Shown here one piece after another: positions 17,653 to 24,927 of a DNA stretch of 64,000 nt. The notes under the pieces were generated by a model. That model did no database searches, was not told the origin of the DNA, and was given only the letters and a program-made list of their open reading frames with translations. Location of the stretch: contig JAFEEG010000026.1 of NCBI GenBank assembly GCA_018241225.1, positions 84,845 to 148,844 on the forward strand. The letters run 5' to 3'. The translations under genes and the position numbers were made by a program. Origin of the DNA: Pseudomonadota bacterium. GTDB lineage: Bacteria; Pseudomonadota; Gammaproteobacteria; Burkholderiales; Burkholderiaceae_C. The number at the start of each line of letters is the position of its first letter. The first letter of the stretch is position 1.

Positions 17653-18975
17653 ATGGACTTACTGTCGACAGAGGCCCCCGCCGTCGCCCTTCGCACGCTT
17701 GCGAACGGGGTGCGGCTGCTCGCCGTACCCATGCCCTACGTGCGCAGCGTCAGTGTGGGCGTGTTCATTCGCGTCGGCTCCCGCGATGAAACCCCGGCCA
17801 CGAACGGTATCGGCCATGTCCTTGAGCACATGGCGTTCAAAGGGACCGCCACCCGTTCCGTGCAGGCCATCAACCTGGAGGCAGAGCGGCTGGGCGCGGA
17901 CGTCAACGCATTCACCAGCAAGGACACCACCGGCTACTTCATGACCGGCCTGGGTCGGCATGCGGAGCATCTGCTGCAGATGACGGCCGACATCGTGCTG
18001 AACAGCACGTTCCCTGAAGACGAACTTCAGCGAGAGCTGGAGGTCATCCGCCATGAAGCCATCGAATACGAGGAGGACCCGGAGGACACTTCCAGCGAGC
18101 TGCTTGACCACGCCATCTGGGGCGATGACCCGATGGGCATGCCGGTGATCGGCACTGTCCGGAACATTGAAGGCTTCACCCGGCAGGATCTGGTGCGGCA
18201 CGTCCAGTCCCACCACGTCGCAGAGAACACCGTCGTCGCGGCGGCCGGGAATTTCGATGTCGAAGCCTGGCTGGCGCTCGCAGGGCAACTCTTTTCCATC
18301 ATGCCCTCGACCCAGGTGTCTGGACTGCAGCCGCCAAAGCCCGGGAAGTACATGGGCATGGCCGTGGCCCGGCGCTTTTCGCAGGTGTCTCAGGTCTTCC
18401 TGAACATCGCCTATCCGTTGTCGCCCGTGCAGGACGAAGAAATCCCCCAGCAGCGTTGGCGCCTTGCGGCGTCGCTGGCTGTCAACCTGTTTGGAGGCGG
18501 GATGTCGGCGCCCCTGGTCGACAGGGTCCGCGAGCAACTCGGCTTGGCATACACGACGCATTCCACGATGGACACCGGGGACGTCTGGGCCAACTTCGTC
18601 ATTCATGCGGTCACCACCCCGGACAAGCTCGACGAGCTTGTGTCGTCGACCGCCGGTTTGCTGCGCGAGCACGCGACGAAGATCGATCCGGTGCACCTGG
18701 AGCGGGCGAAGAACCAATTGATCGTGTCGCGCGTGCGCGCCGGAGAACGGACCTACGCGGCGATGGAGCAGGCCGTCGAGGAGCTCTTCGCCAGCGCAAC
18801 CGTGACGCCAATCGCCGATGCGATCGCGATGATCGAGGACATCCGCGCAGCAGAGGTGCAGGCAGTCTTCGAGCGAATGCTGGCCAACCCTCCAGCGGTG
18901 GCGATTGCCGGCAAAGGCGCCGGCGTACGAACGGCGCGGCAGTTGGCAGCGCGCCTGGTCGCCGGCGTTCGCTAG
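17653..18975 (+). CDS. M16-family zinc metallopeptidase
   Basis: A 440-residue pitrilysin/MPP-like peptidase. The inverted zinc motif HVLEHMAFKGT (H-x-x-E-H) lies near residue 56-60, with the downstream zinc-ligand Glu in the ELEVIRHEAIEYEEDPED region. Two homologous halves are present (about 1-215 and 220-440), as in single-subunit processing-peptidase beta-like enzymes. There is no evident signal peptide, so a cytoplasmic location is likely. Many bacterial M16 proteins come as adjacent active/inactive pairs; here only an active-type subunit is present, beside a HipB-like regulator. The physiological substrate is unknown. Confidence 0.87.
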   Translation: MDLLSTEAPAVALRTLANGVRLLAVPMPYVRSVSVGVFIRVGSRDETPATNGIGHVLEHMAFKGTATRSVQAINLEAERLGADVNAFTSKDTTGYFMTGLGRHAEHLLQMTADIVLNSTFPEDELQRELEVIRHEAIEYEEDPEDTSSELLDHAIWGDDPMGMPVIGTVRNIEGFTRQDLVRHVQSHHVAENTVVAAAGNFDVEAWLALAGQLFSIMPSTQVSGLQPPKPGKYMGMAVARRFSQVSQVFLNIAYPLSPVQDEEIPQQRWRLAASLAVNLFGGGMSAPLVDRVREQLGLAYTTHSTMDTGDVWANFVIHAVTTPDKLDELVSSTAGLLREHATKIDPVHLERAKNQLIVSRVRAGERTYAAMEQAVEELFASATVTPIADAIAMIEDIRAAEVQAVFERMLANPPAVAIAGKGAGVRTARQLAARLVAGVR

Positions 18976-19122
18976 AGGATCGGACCCTGCCAAGCTGCGG
19001 GCGCGTTGCCACTTCTGTGTTAGCGGCAACAAGTTGACTTCGGGCCTTTTGGTGAGTCTCCTGGAAGCTGTCGCGACCCTTGGGCAGGGCACTGGTAGAG
19101 TGGCCGCTTTTGCGAGACCAAC

Positions 19123-19380
19123 ATGATCACTGCCAAGAAGCAAACTGCGTTCTCACGCGCCCTGACCCCCAGCCCCGAACTCGCAGCCATCATTGGCTCC
19201 GCGCCTCAGCCACGTACCGAGGTCACCAAGCTGCTGTGGGACTACATCAAGGCGAACAATCTCCAGAACCCCGCCAACAAGCGCAACATCCTGTGCGATG
19301 CCAAGCTGCAGGCGGTGATGGGGAAGCCGGAGGTGACGATGTTCGAGATGTCGGGACTTGTCGGAAAGCATCTCTCCTGA
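19123..19380 (+). CDS. SWIB/MDM2-domain protein
   Basis: An 85-residue protein that is essentially one SWIB/MDM2 domain: TPSPELAAIIGSAPQPRTEVTKLLWDYIKANNLQNPANKRNILCDAKLQAVMGKPEVTMFEMSGLVGKHL matches the family pattern (WxYIKxxxLQxPxxKRxIxxDxxL). In bacteria such small proteins occur in Chlamydia and betaproteobacteria and may be chromatin- or topoisomerase-associated; the function is not established. No strong Shine-Dalgarno is seen. It may be cotranscribed with the NIPSNAP gene starting 10 bases downstream. Confidence 0.85.
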   Translation: MITAKKQTAFSRALTPSPELAAIIGSAPQPRTEVTKLLWDYIKANNLQNPANKRNILCDAKLQAVMGKPEVTMFEMSGLVGKHLS

Positions 19381-19389
19381 ACTGACTAC

Positions 19390-19695
19390 TTGGTTACCTG
19401 CTACCTTCGATACGTCATCGACCCGTTCAAGCTGAAGGAGTTCGAGCACTACGGCAAGCTCTGGATTCCGCTCGTCGAGAAGTTTGGCGGGCAGCATCAC
19501 GGGTACTTTCTGCCGTCGGAAGGAGCAAACAATGTCGCGCTCGCGATGTTCACCTTTCCGAGTCTTGCGGCCTATGAGGAATACCGCACGGCGTCCGCCA
19601 ACGATTCAGAGTGCCAGGACGCGTTCAAATACGCAGAAGACACTCGTTGCATCGTCAGCTACGAACGCAGTTTCTTCAGGCCTGTCTTCGAGTGA
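19390..19695 (+). CDS. NIPSNAP-family dimeric alpha-beta barrel protein
   Basis: A 101-residue NIPSNAP-type protein (VTCYLRYVIDPFKLKEFEHYGKLWIPLVEKFGGQHHGYFLPSEGANNVALAMFTFPSLAAYEEYR). Full family length is obtained only with a TTG start at 19390; no in-frame ATG gives a complete first strand. These ferredoxin-like proteins often accompany catabolic genes but have no assigned reaction. Confidence 0.8.
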   Translation: MVTCYLRYVIDPFKLKEFEHYGKLWIPLVEKFGGQHHGYFLPSEGANNVALAMFTFPSLAAYEEYRTASANDSECQDAFKYAEDTRCIVSYERSFFRPVFE

Positions 19696-19804
19696 CTGGA
19701 GCTACTCGGAATGCCGAGGGCGCTCCTTCCGGTAGACGGCAGACGTTCGCGATCAGCGCCCGACGAAGGCGTCGTTAGCATGCATGCAATCTGAAGGAAT
19801 TGCT

Positions 19805-20305
19805 ATGGCCGACCTACCATCACTGGCGATTCTCGCAAGGCGCGTGGGTGCATCCTTGCGCAGGCGGGGAGAGTCGGTCGCCGTTGTTGAATCTTCAGCA
19901 GGGGGGCTGGTTTCCGCATCGCTTCTTGCGATACCCGGGGCCTCCGCCTTCTACCTTGGAGGTGCGGTCGTCTATTCGAGGCGAGCGGGTCGGGCACTTC
20001 TGGGCCTGACCGCTGCCGACCTTGCGGGCATGCGCGGTGAAACCGAGCCCTACGCCTTGCTCGTCGCTGGGCGGATGCGCGACAGTCACCGCGCAACCTG
20101 GGGTCTCAGCGAGAGTGGCGCCTCGGGCCCTTCTGGGAGTCCGTATGGAGACCCACCTGGGCGAGTGTGTCTCGCAGTCGTCGGCGCGACTGCCGTGGCC
20201 AAGACTGTCGAAACAGGGCGCACCGATCGCGCCACGAACATGGACATGTTCGCGCGGCACCTGCTCCAGCTCTTTGACGAGGTACTACAAGCAGGTGGCA
20301 GCTGA
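19805..20305 (+). CDS. CinA C-terminal-domain (PncC-like) amidohydrolase
   Basis: A 166-residue stand-alone CinA C-terminal domain: SVAVVESSAGGLVSASLLAIPGASAFYLGGAVVYSRRAGRALLGL contains the family's ESxxGG nucleophile-loop motif and the conserved GAVVYS strand, and GLSESGASGPSGSPYGDPPGRVCLAVVG its second signature (GxxGxAGP-like). The family includes nicotinamide-nucleotide amidase (PncC), which deamidates NMN to recycle pyridine nucleotides; TxxS in the classical TAESCTGG is altered to VVESSAGG here, so activity may differ. An AAGGA lies 7 bases before the ATG at 19805, favouring it over one 21 bases earlier. Confidence 0.78.
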   Translation: MADLPSLAILARRVGASLRRRGESVAVVESSAGGLVSASLLAIPGASAFYLGGAVVYSRRAGRALLGLTAADLAGMRGETEPYALLVAGRMRDSHRATWGLSESGASGPSGSPYGDPPGRVCLAVVGATAVAKTVETGRTDRATNMDMFARHLLQLFDEVLQAGGS

Positions 20306-20451
20306 GCTGAGCCAGTCTTGACCGGCAACAGCGAGTGCCCGAAACGTCCGCTTCCTCGATTTGCCGATGACGCGTGCGCGGGCACTTCAGGTGCTCGGGG
20401 ATTGCCGATTCGATGCAGTCGGTCGGGATCATTGCGGATACTCCTGCTCGT

Positions 20452-21489
20452 TCAGGCGGCCAGAGGCTGGCGTGCCGGCGCCGCTTCGTCGCCAGCGGGC
20501 GCCAGCTGTTCGAAGCGCTCGGGCTCCGGACGCTGGAACACCACCGCCTCGCGGCGCGTGCGGTTGAGCAGCAGGCGCGTGACGTCCGGCCGCGAGTAGT
20601 GGCCGCTCGGGTCGGCGGCGGCCTTGGCCAGCGAGATCATGCCGAGATCGATGTCAGCGACGACCAGCCCTTCCTGGTCCTCGGACAAGTTGCTGCCCAG
20701 CGGCGAGCCGTCCGGCCCGTAGATTCGCGCATAGCCGCCGCCCACGCGCAGCATCTGCTGCTTGCCGGGATCGGTGCACAGCAGGTCGCTCATTGGCTGC
20801 GAAACGATGGCACAGGGGGCCAGCACGAAGCACTGACCTTCGGCCGCGTAGATTTGGCTGGCGGCATTGTTGACTTCCGGCCCGAGCGCATACGCGGCAC
20901 CGCGGTAGAGCGAGAAGCTCGGCCAAGCGGCGCAGTGGATCTGCTCGTTCTGTGCGTAGAGCGCGTACTTGCTGAGCGGCTGCAGGTGCTCCCAGCAGCA
21001 TAGCGAGCCGATGTTGCCGATGGGCGTCTCGCAAACAGCCAGGTCGGCGCCGTCGCCTTCGCCGAAGACCGTGCGCTCGACGTGCGTCGGTTTGAGTTTG
21101 CGGCGTGTCTGCACGGTGCGGCCTTGGTCGTCGATCAGAGCCTGAGCGATGTAGAGGCTACCGGCGGCTTTTTCGCTGAAGCCGGTCGAAAGCCAAATGC
21201 GGTGCTTCTTCGCGGCCTCGCGCAGGCGGTCGAACTCGGGCGAGTCGATCACCAGGGAGTTATCGTGGTAGCGCTGCACGAACTGCATTCCCCAGGCCGG
21301 CGAGTCGAGCCAGATCCACCAGGGATAGCCGGGCAGCCAAGTCTCCGGAAAGGCGATCAGCTTCACGCCCTGGGCAGCAGCCTGCTCCATAAGGCCGATG
21401 GTCTTGTCGATGGTGGCATCGAGGTCGAGGAACACGGGTGCGGCCTGCACAGCGGCAACGCGTATCTGGGGATGGGCTGGTCGGGTCAT
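20452..21489 (-). CDS. Nitrilase (carbon-nitrogen hydrolase)
   Basis: A 345-residue nitrilase converting an organic nitrile to acid and ammonia. The catalytic triad is complete: E49 (IAFPETWLPGYPWWIW), K133 (RRKLKPTHVERTVFGEGDG) and C165 (GSLCCWEHLQPLSKYAL). The KPTHVER and CWEH strings are those of true nitrilases rather than amidases or cyanide hydratases. A GGAG 8 bases upstream sets the ATG at 21489; the frame extends further but without support. It is divergent from an AraC-family gene, matching the classical nitrilase-NitR arrangement in which nitriles or amides induce the enzyme. An Ala/Pro-rich C-terminal tail is typical. Confidence 0.92.
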   Translation of the reverse strand: MTRPAHPQIRVAAVQAAPVFLDLDATIDKTIGLMEQAAAQGVKLIAFPETWLPGYPWWIWLDSPAWGMQFVQRYHDNSLVIDSPEFDRLREAAKKHRIWLSTGFSEKAAGSLYIAQALIDDQGRTVQTRRKLKPTHVERTVFGEGDGADLAVCETPIGNIGSLCCWEHLQPLSKYALYAQNEQIHCAAWPSFSLYRGAAYALGPEVNNAASQIYAAEGQCFVLAPCAIVSQPMSDLLCTDPGKQQMLRVGGGYARIYGPDGSPLGSNLSEDQEGLVVADIDLGMISLAKAAADPSGHYSRPDVTRLLLNRTRREAVVFQRPEPERFEQLAPAGDEAAPARQPLAA

Positions 21490-21598
21490 GGTCAATCTCC
21501 GGTGACGTGGAAGAAGGGGCGTCGCGGTCGGTCGTGCTGCGGGTTGGCACGCTGGCATGTCGGTTGCGAGTAGCGTAAATTCGCCGACGGAGTTCGGC

Positions 21599-21631
21599 TT
21601 GTTCAAAACTCGCGCCGTTCTTGTTCCAACC
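21599..21631. promoter_or_regulatory. Direct repeats in the nitrilase-AraC intergenic region
   Basis: TTGTTCAAAAC (21599-21609) and TTGTTCCAACC (21621-21631) match at 9 of 11 positions and start 22 bases apart, about two helical turns. Such spaced direct repeats are usual for AraC-family activators. They lie 110-140 bases upstream of the nitrilase start and 40-70 bases upstream of the regulator. Confidence 0.4.
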
Positions 21632-21671
21632 TGTCGTTGCCGTTGCTTCGCCCTCCTCAAAAGGCCCCGCC

Positions 21672-22634
21672 ATGAACGCCTTGCTTAGCACCGATGCGGT
21701 TCCGCGCGCGCAGCGCCTCGCCTACTGGACGGACATGATCTGCAACGTCTATGTCCAGCTCGCCTGCGATGCGGTGCGGCCGGACGATGCAGGCGGTTTC
21801 AGTGGGCACCTCCGCCAACACACGCTGCCTGGGCTAGACCTGTCAGTGGTCACCTCGAGCCCGCAGAGCGTGACGCGCACGCCCAGTCACATCGCACGGG
21901 CCAGTGACGACTACTTCCTGGTCAGCATCCAGGCTCGCGGCCGGGGTGTCGTGCGCCAGGATGGGCGCGACGCGGTGCTGGAGGTGGGCGACTTCGCGCT
22001 CTACGACAGCACGCGGTCTTACCAGTTGCTGTTCGAGGATGCGTTCGAGCAGATCGTGCTGAAGCTGCCCGGGGAACGGCTGCGCAGCGTGCTGCGTGAC
22101 ACCGAAGCTCTTACTGCCACTACTGTGTCGGGCCGCGAGGGCGCGGGGCATCTGCTGCTTGGCATGCTGCGCACCTTGCGCGAGGACATCTACACGCTGC
22201 AACCGGCTTCTGCGCTCGCAGTCGCCGAAGGTGTGCAGAGCATCTTGGTGGCTGGCCTGCAGACCTTGCCGGCACTGCGCGCGCCGAGCCTGAGCAACCT
22301 CACCGCCTATCACCTGGCGCGCGTGAAGCGGCGCATCGACGAGCAGCTAGACGAGCCGCTGCTCTCCGTCGGCAGCCTGGCGCTGGAACTTGGGCTCTCC
22401 GAAAGTCAGATCCACCGGCTGTTCAAGAACGAGCCGGTCACTGTCTCGCGCTACATCTGGGAGCGTCGGCTCGATGCATGCAGTCGTGATCTGCTCGATC
22501 CGCGCTTAGCCGGGCGGCCGCTGGCCGAGATCGCCTATGCCCGCGGCTTCAACGACGCGGCGCACTTCAGTCGCGCGTTCCGCGATCGCTTCGGTTGTTC
22601 GCCGCGGGAGTGGCGACAGCAGCGGGTGCACTGA
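21672..22634 (+). CDS. AraC-family activator, NitR-like
   Basis: A 320-residue protein with an N-terminal AraC-binding-like cupin domain (about 1-200: RAQRLAYWTDMICNVYVQL, VSIQARGRGVVRQDGRDAVLEVGDFALYDSTRSYQLLFEDAFEQIVLKLPGERL) and a C-terminal double helix-turn-helix (about 220-320: LARVKRRIDEQLDEPLLSVGSLALELGLSESQIHRLFKNE, RPLAEIAYARGFNDAAHFSRAFRDRFGCSPREWR). The domain pair is that of NitR-type nitrilase regulators, and the divergent nitrilase is the expected target. The ATG at 21672 gives the family's usual N-terminus; the frame upstream is a shadow. Confidence 0.88.
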   Translation: MNALLSTDAVPRAQRLAYWTDMICNVYVQLACDAVRPDDAGGFSGHLRQHTLPGLDLSVVTSSPQSVTRTPSHIARASDDYFLVSIQARGRGVVRQDGRDAVLEVGDFALYDSTRSYQLLFEDAFEQIVLKLPGERLRSVLRDTEALTATTVSGREGAGHLLLGMLRTLREDIYTLQPASALAVAEGVQSILVAGLQTLPALRAPSLSNLTAYHLARVKRRIDEQLDEPLLSVGSLALELGLSESQIHRLFKNEPVTVSRYIWERRLDACSRDLLDPRLAGRPLAEIAYARGFNDAAHFSRAFRDRFGCSPREWRQQRVH

Positions 22635-22946
22635 GAGACCAACTCGTCCCGGACGGAGTAGCAGCTTGCCTATCGCGCGCGGGTCAAAGCCGACACCTCT
22701 CTGGTCGCTAGTTTTCTGCCACTCCAAAATCGAAGCTCAACCTAAGGCTGCTCTGCGAGCCAACTGTCGCACTGACTCTCCGCTTTCCCGAAAGCACAAC
22801 TTCCGCAGTGGGCAACGGACCAGACCCTAGACCTGGCATCAGGGGACTTCAGCTTTCGCTGCCGGTCTGCCTGTCCTTCTGCGGCACGCGCCGGGCGCCG
22901 ACAGAGGGCTGTATGTGGTTGGGCAACGCGTTGCGCTTACCAACTG
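22635..22946. other. Convergent intergenic region, nothing recognised
   Basis: 312 bases between the ends of the AraC (plus) and IclR (minus) genes. No coding frame with a start signal. Short strings such as CGCTTTCCCGAAAGC around 22785 form a small dyad of the kind common in betaproteobacterial intergenic DNA. Confidence 0.35.
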
Positions 22947-23771
22947 TCAATCTTCCTGATCTTGATACCCCAGCGTGGTACTGATCGCTGCGGCTTCTTG
23001 TTGTACGGCCCTTGCGATCGGCCCACCAACCGCGGCATCAAAGCCACCCGTCGCCCCAAGCGCGGTCAACACAGCGCACACCCGACCGGTGTGGTCATGC
23101 AGCGGCGCAGATACCGCACTGATACCGCGTAGGTTTGTGTCGCGCACCGAGGCGCAGCCGGCCTTGCGCACGGATTGGCGCAGCGCCTCGACCGGCTCCT
23201 TGGCGCTCAGTGAGGCCCGTTGCTCAGGCGAGGCCTGCGCCAATTCTTCCAGAGCCATGGCCTGGACGGCACGTTCGTCTAGATAAGCGAGGAACGCGCG
23301 GCCCGTGGCCGACCATAGCAGGGGCAGTACCGAGCCGACCCGAACATTCACGGTGACCGGCAGGCCAGGCTCCTCGAAGCGCACGATGGTCGGGCCCTTG
23401 TTCCCCATCACGGCGATGAAGCAGGTCACCTCCAACGATTCGCGCAGCCGCACCAGCGCCGGCTCGGCAGCCCGGATGGGGTCGGCTTGGCGCATGGCCG
23501 CCATGCCGATCCGTATCGCCTCCGGTCCTAGGAAGTACTGCTGCGTGCCCGTGTCCTGTGACACCAGTCCTTCCTCGGCCAAGCTGGCCAGGTACCGGTG
23601 GACCTTGGCCGTCGCTTCCTGCACGTGCGACGACAGTGCTGTCAGCGTCGCGCGGCCTCCGAGGTCCGCTAGGCCCTTGAGCACGGCCATGCCGGTTTCG
23701 GCGGCCTGTACACGCTGGCGACGCTCGCGCGGACGGTCAGGGGAGGGCTGGGAAGTGCGGTTTTCGGGCAT
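22947..23771 (-). CDS. IclR-family transcriptional regulator
   Basis: A 274-residue IclR-type regulator: N-terminal winged helix (QAAETGMAVLKGLADLGGRATLTALSSHVQEATAKVHRYLASLAEEGLVSQD) and C-terminal GAF-like effector domain (VRLRESLEVTCFIAVMG, LPLLWSATGRAFLAYL, GCASVRDTNLRGISAVSAPLHDHTGRVCAVLTALGATGGFD). The ATG at 23771 precedes a usual hydrophilic leader. It is divergent from a TctC-P450-hydrolase operon and two copies of a 12-base repeat lie between them, so it most likely controls that operon in response to the TctC ligand or P450 substrate. Confidence 0.88.
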   Translation of the reverse strand: MPENRTSQPSPDRPRERRQRVQAAETGMAVLKGLADLGGRATLTALSSHVQEATAKVHRYLASLAEEGLVSQDTGTQQYFLGPEAIRIGMAAMRQADPIRAAEPALVRLRESLEVTCFIAVMGNKGPTIVRFEEPGLPVTVNVRVGSVLPLLWSATGRAFLAYLDERAVQAMALEELAQASPEQRASLSAKEPVEALRQSVRKAGCASVRDTNLRGISAVSAPLHDHTGRVCAVLTALGATGGFDAAVGGPIARAVQQEAAAISTTLGYQDQED

Positions 23772-23821
23772 GCAGAGGGACAGATCGGTTTCGGCGATTG
23801 TCAGGGTTAGTCTGGAGGTTT

Positions 23822-23853
23822 CAATTACGCAATGCGGACAACAATTACGCAAT
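23822..23853. promoter_or_regulatory. Tandem 12-base repeats, candidate IclR operator
   Basis: CAATTACGCAAT occurs at 23822-23833 and again, identically, at 23842-23853: a 20-base period, two DNA turns. Each unit's core ATTACGCAAT is a near-palindrome (8 of 10 positions symmetric). It lies between the divergent IclR and TctC genes, 32-63 bases before the TctC ATG, where a repressor would block the promoter. Confidence 0.6.
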
Positions 23854-23884
23854 AGATGAACACCCTGCCTGCAAAGGAACCTTC

Positions 23885-24853
23885 ATGAAGAAGCTGATCG
23901 CCACCTGCCTGCTCGCGTTGCCGCTGGTCGCCCCTCTCACCGCACAGGCACAGGCCTGGCCGTCCAAGCCGGTTCGCTGGCTGGTTCCCTACCCTGCAGG
24001 GGGCGGGTCGGACTTCCTGGCGCGCACCATCGGCCAGCAGCTGTCCACCCAGATCAGCCAGCCCGTCCTGGTGGACAACAAGCCGGGCGGCAACACCGCG
24101 ATCGCGGCCGCCGATGTGGTCCGTTCCGCCCCAGACGGCAACACCGTGCTGTCGGCAGACAACGGCACGCTGGTGTTCAACCCGGCGCTCTACAAGTCGC
24201 TGAGCTACAGCCCGACCAAGGACCTGGCCCCGGTGACCTTGATGGGCCGCTTCCCCATGATCCTGGTGGTCGCCCCGAACGTGACGGCCAAGGACGCCAA
24301 GGAATTCATTGCCCAGGCCAAGGCCAATCCGGATGGCATCAACTACGCGTCTGCCGGTGCCGGCAGCCCGCATCACCTGGCGATGGAGCTGCTCAGGACC
24401 GAGGCCGGCCTCAAGATGAACCACGCCCCGTACCGCGGCGCCGCGCCGGCGCTCGCCGACGTGGCCGGCGGGCAGGTGCCGGCCATGATGGTCGACCTGG
24501 CTGCGGGTGCCGGCTTCATCAAGGGCGGCAAGGTCCGGCCCCTGGCCGTGGCGAACGCCAAGCGCCTGCCCCAGCTGCCGGACGTCCCGACCTTCGCAGA
24601 ACTCGGCTTCAAGAACGTCGAGGCCGCCGCCCTCGTGGGCATGGTGGTGCCCGCAGCCACGCCCGCAGACGTGGTGGCGTCACTCAACAAGCAGGTGGTC
24701 TCGGCCATCAACGCCCCCGACGTCCACAAGAAGCTGGTGGACTTCGGCGTGGAGCCCGTGGGCAACACGCCGGCCCAGTTCGCCGAGCTGCTCAAGACCG
24801 AGACGACGCGCTGGCACAAGCTCATCCGCGATCTGAACATCACCCTGGACTGA
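23885..24853 (+). CDS. Bug/TctC-family solute-binding protein
   Basis: A 322-residue periplasmic binding protein: signal peptide KKLIATCLLALPLVAPLTAQAQA, then WPSKPVRWLVPYPAGGGSDFLARTIGQQLS, PVLVDNKPGGNTAIAAADVVR and GSPHHLAMELLRTEAGLKMNHAPYRGAAPALADVAGGQVPAMMVD, all diagnostic of the Bug family. An AAGGAA lies about 6 bases before the ATG. It starts an apparent operon with the P450 fusion (75 bases downstream) and the hydrolase, so it probably captures or senses the compound oxidised by the P450. No membrane TctAB partner is present nearby. Confidence 0.9.
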   Translation: MKKLIATCLLALPLVAPLTAQAQAWPSKPVRWLVPYPAGGGSDFLARTIGQQLSTQISQPVLVDNKPGGNTAIAAADVVRSAPDGNTVLSADNGTLVFNPALYKSLSYSPTKDLAPVTLMGRFPMILVVAPNVTAKDAKEFIAQAKANPDGINYASAGAGSPHHLAMELLRTEAGLKMNHAPYRGAAPALADVAGGQVPAMMVDLAAGAGFIKGGKVRPLAVANAKRLPQLPDVPTFAELGFKNVEAAALVGMVVPAATPADVVASLNKQVVSAINAPDVHKKLVDFGVEPVGNTPAQFAELLKTETTRWHKLIRDLNITLD

Positions 24854-24927
24854 TCTTCCATCTTGCCGCTCGCGTGGCGGCCGGCCCTGGCGGAAAGCCG
24901 GGGCCATTTGTCTTTCGGAGTCCGACC

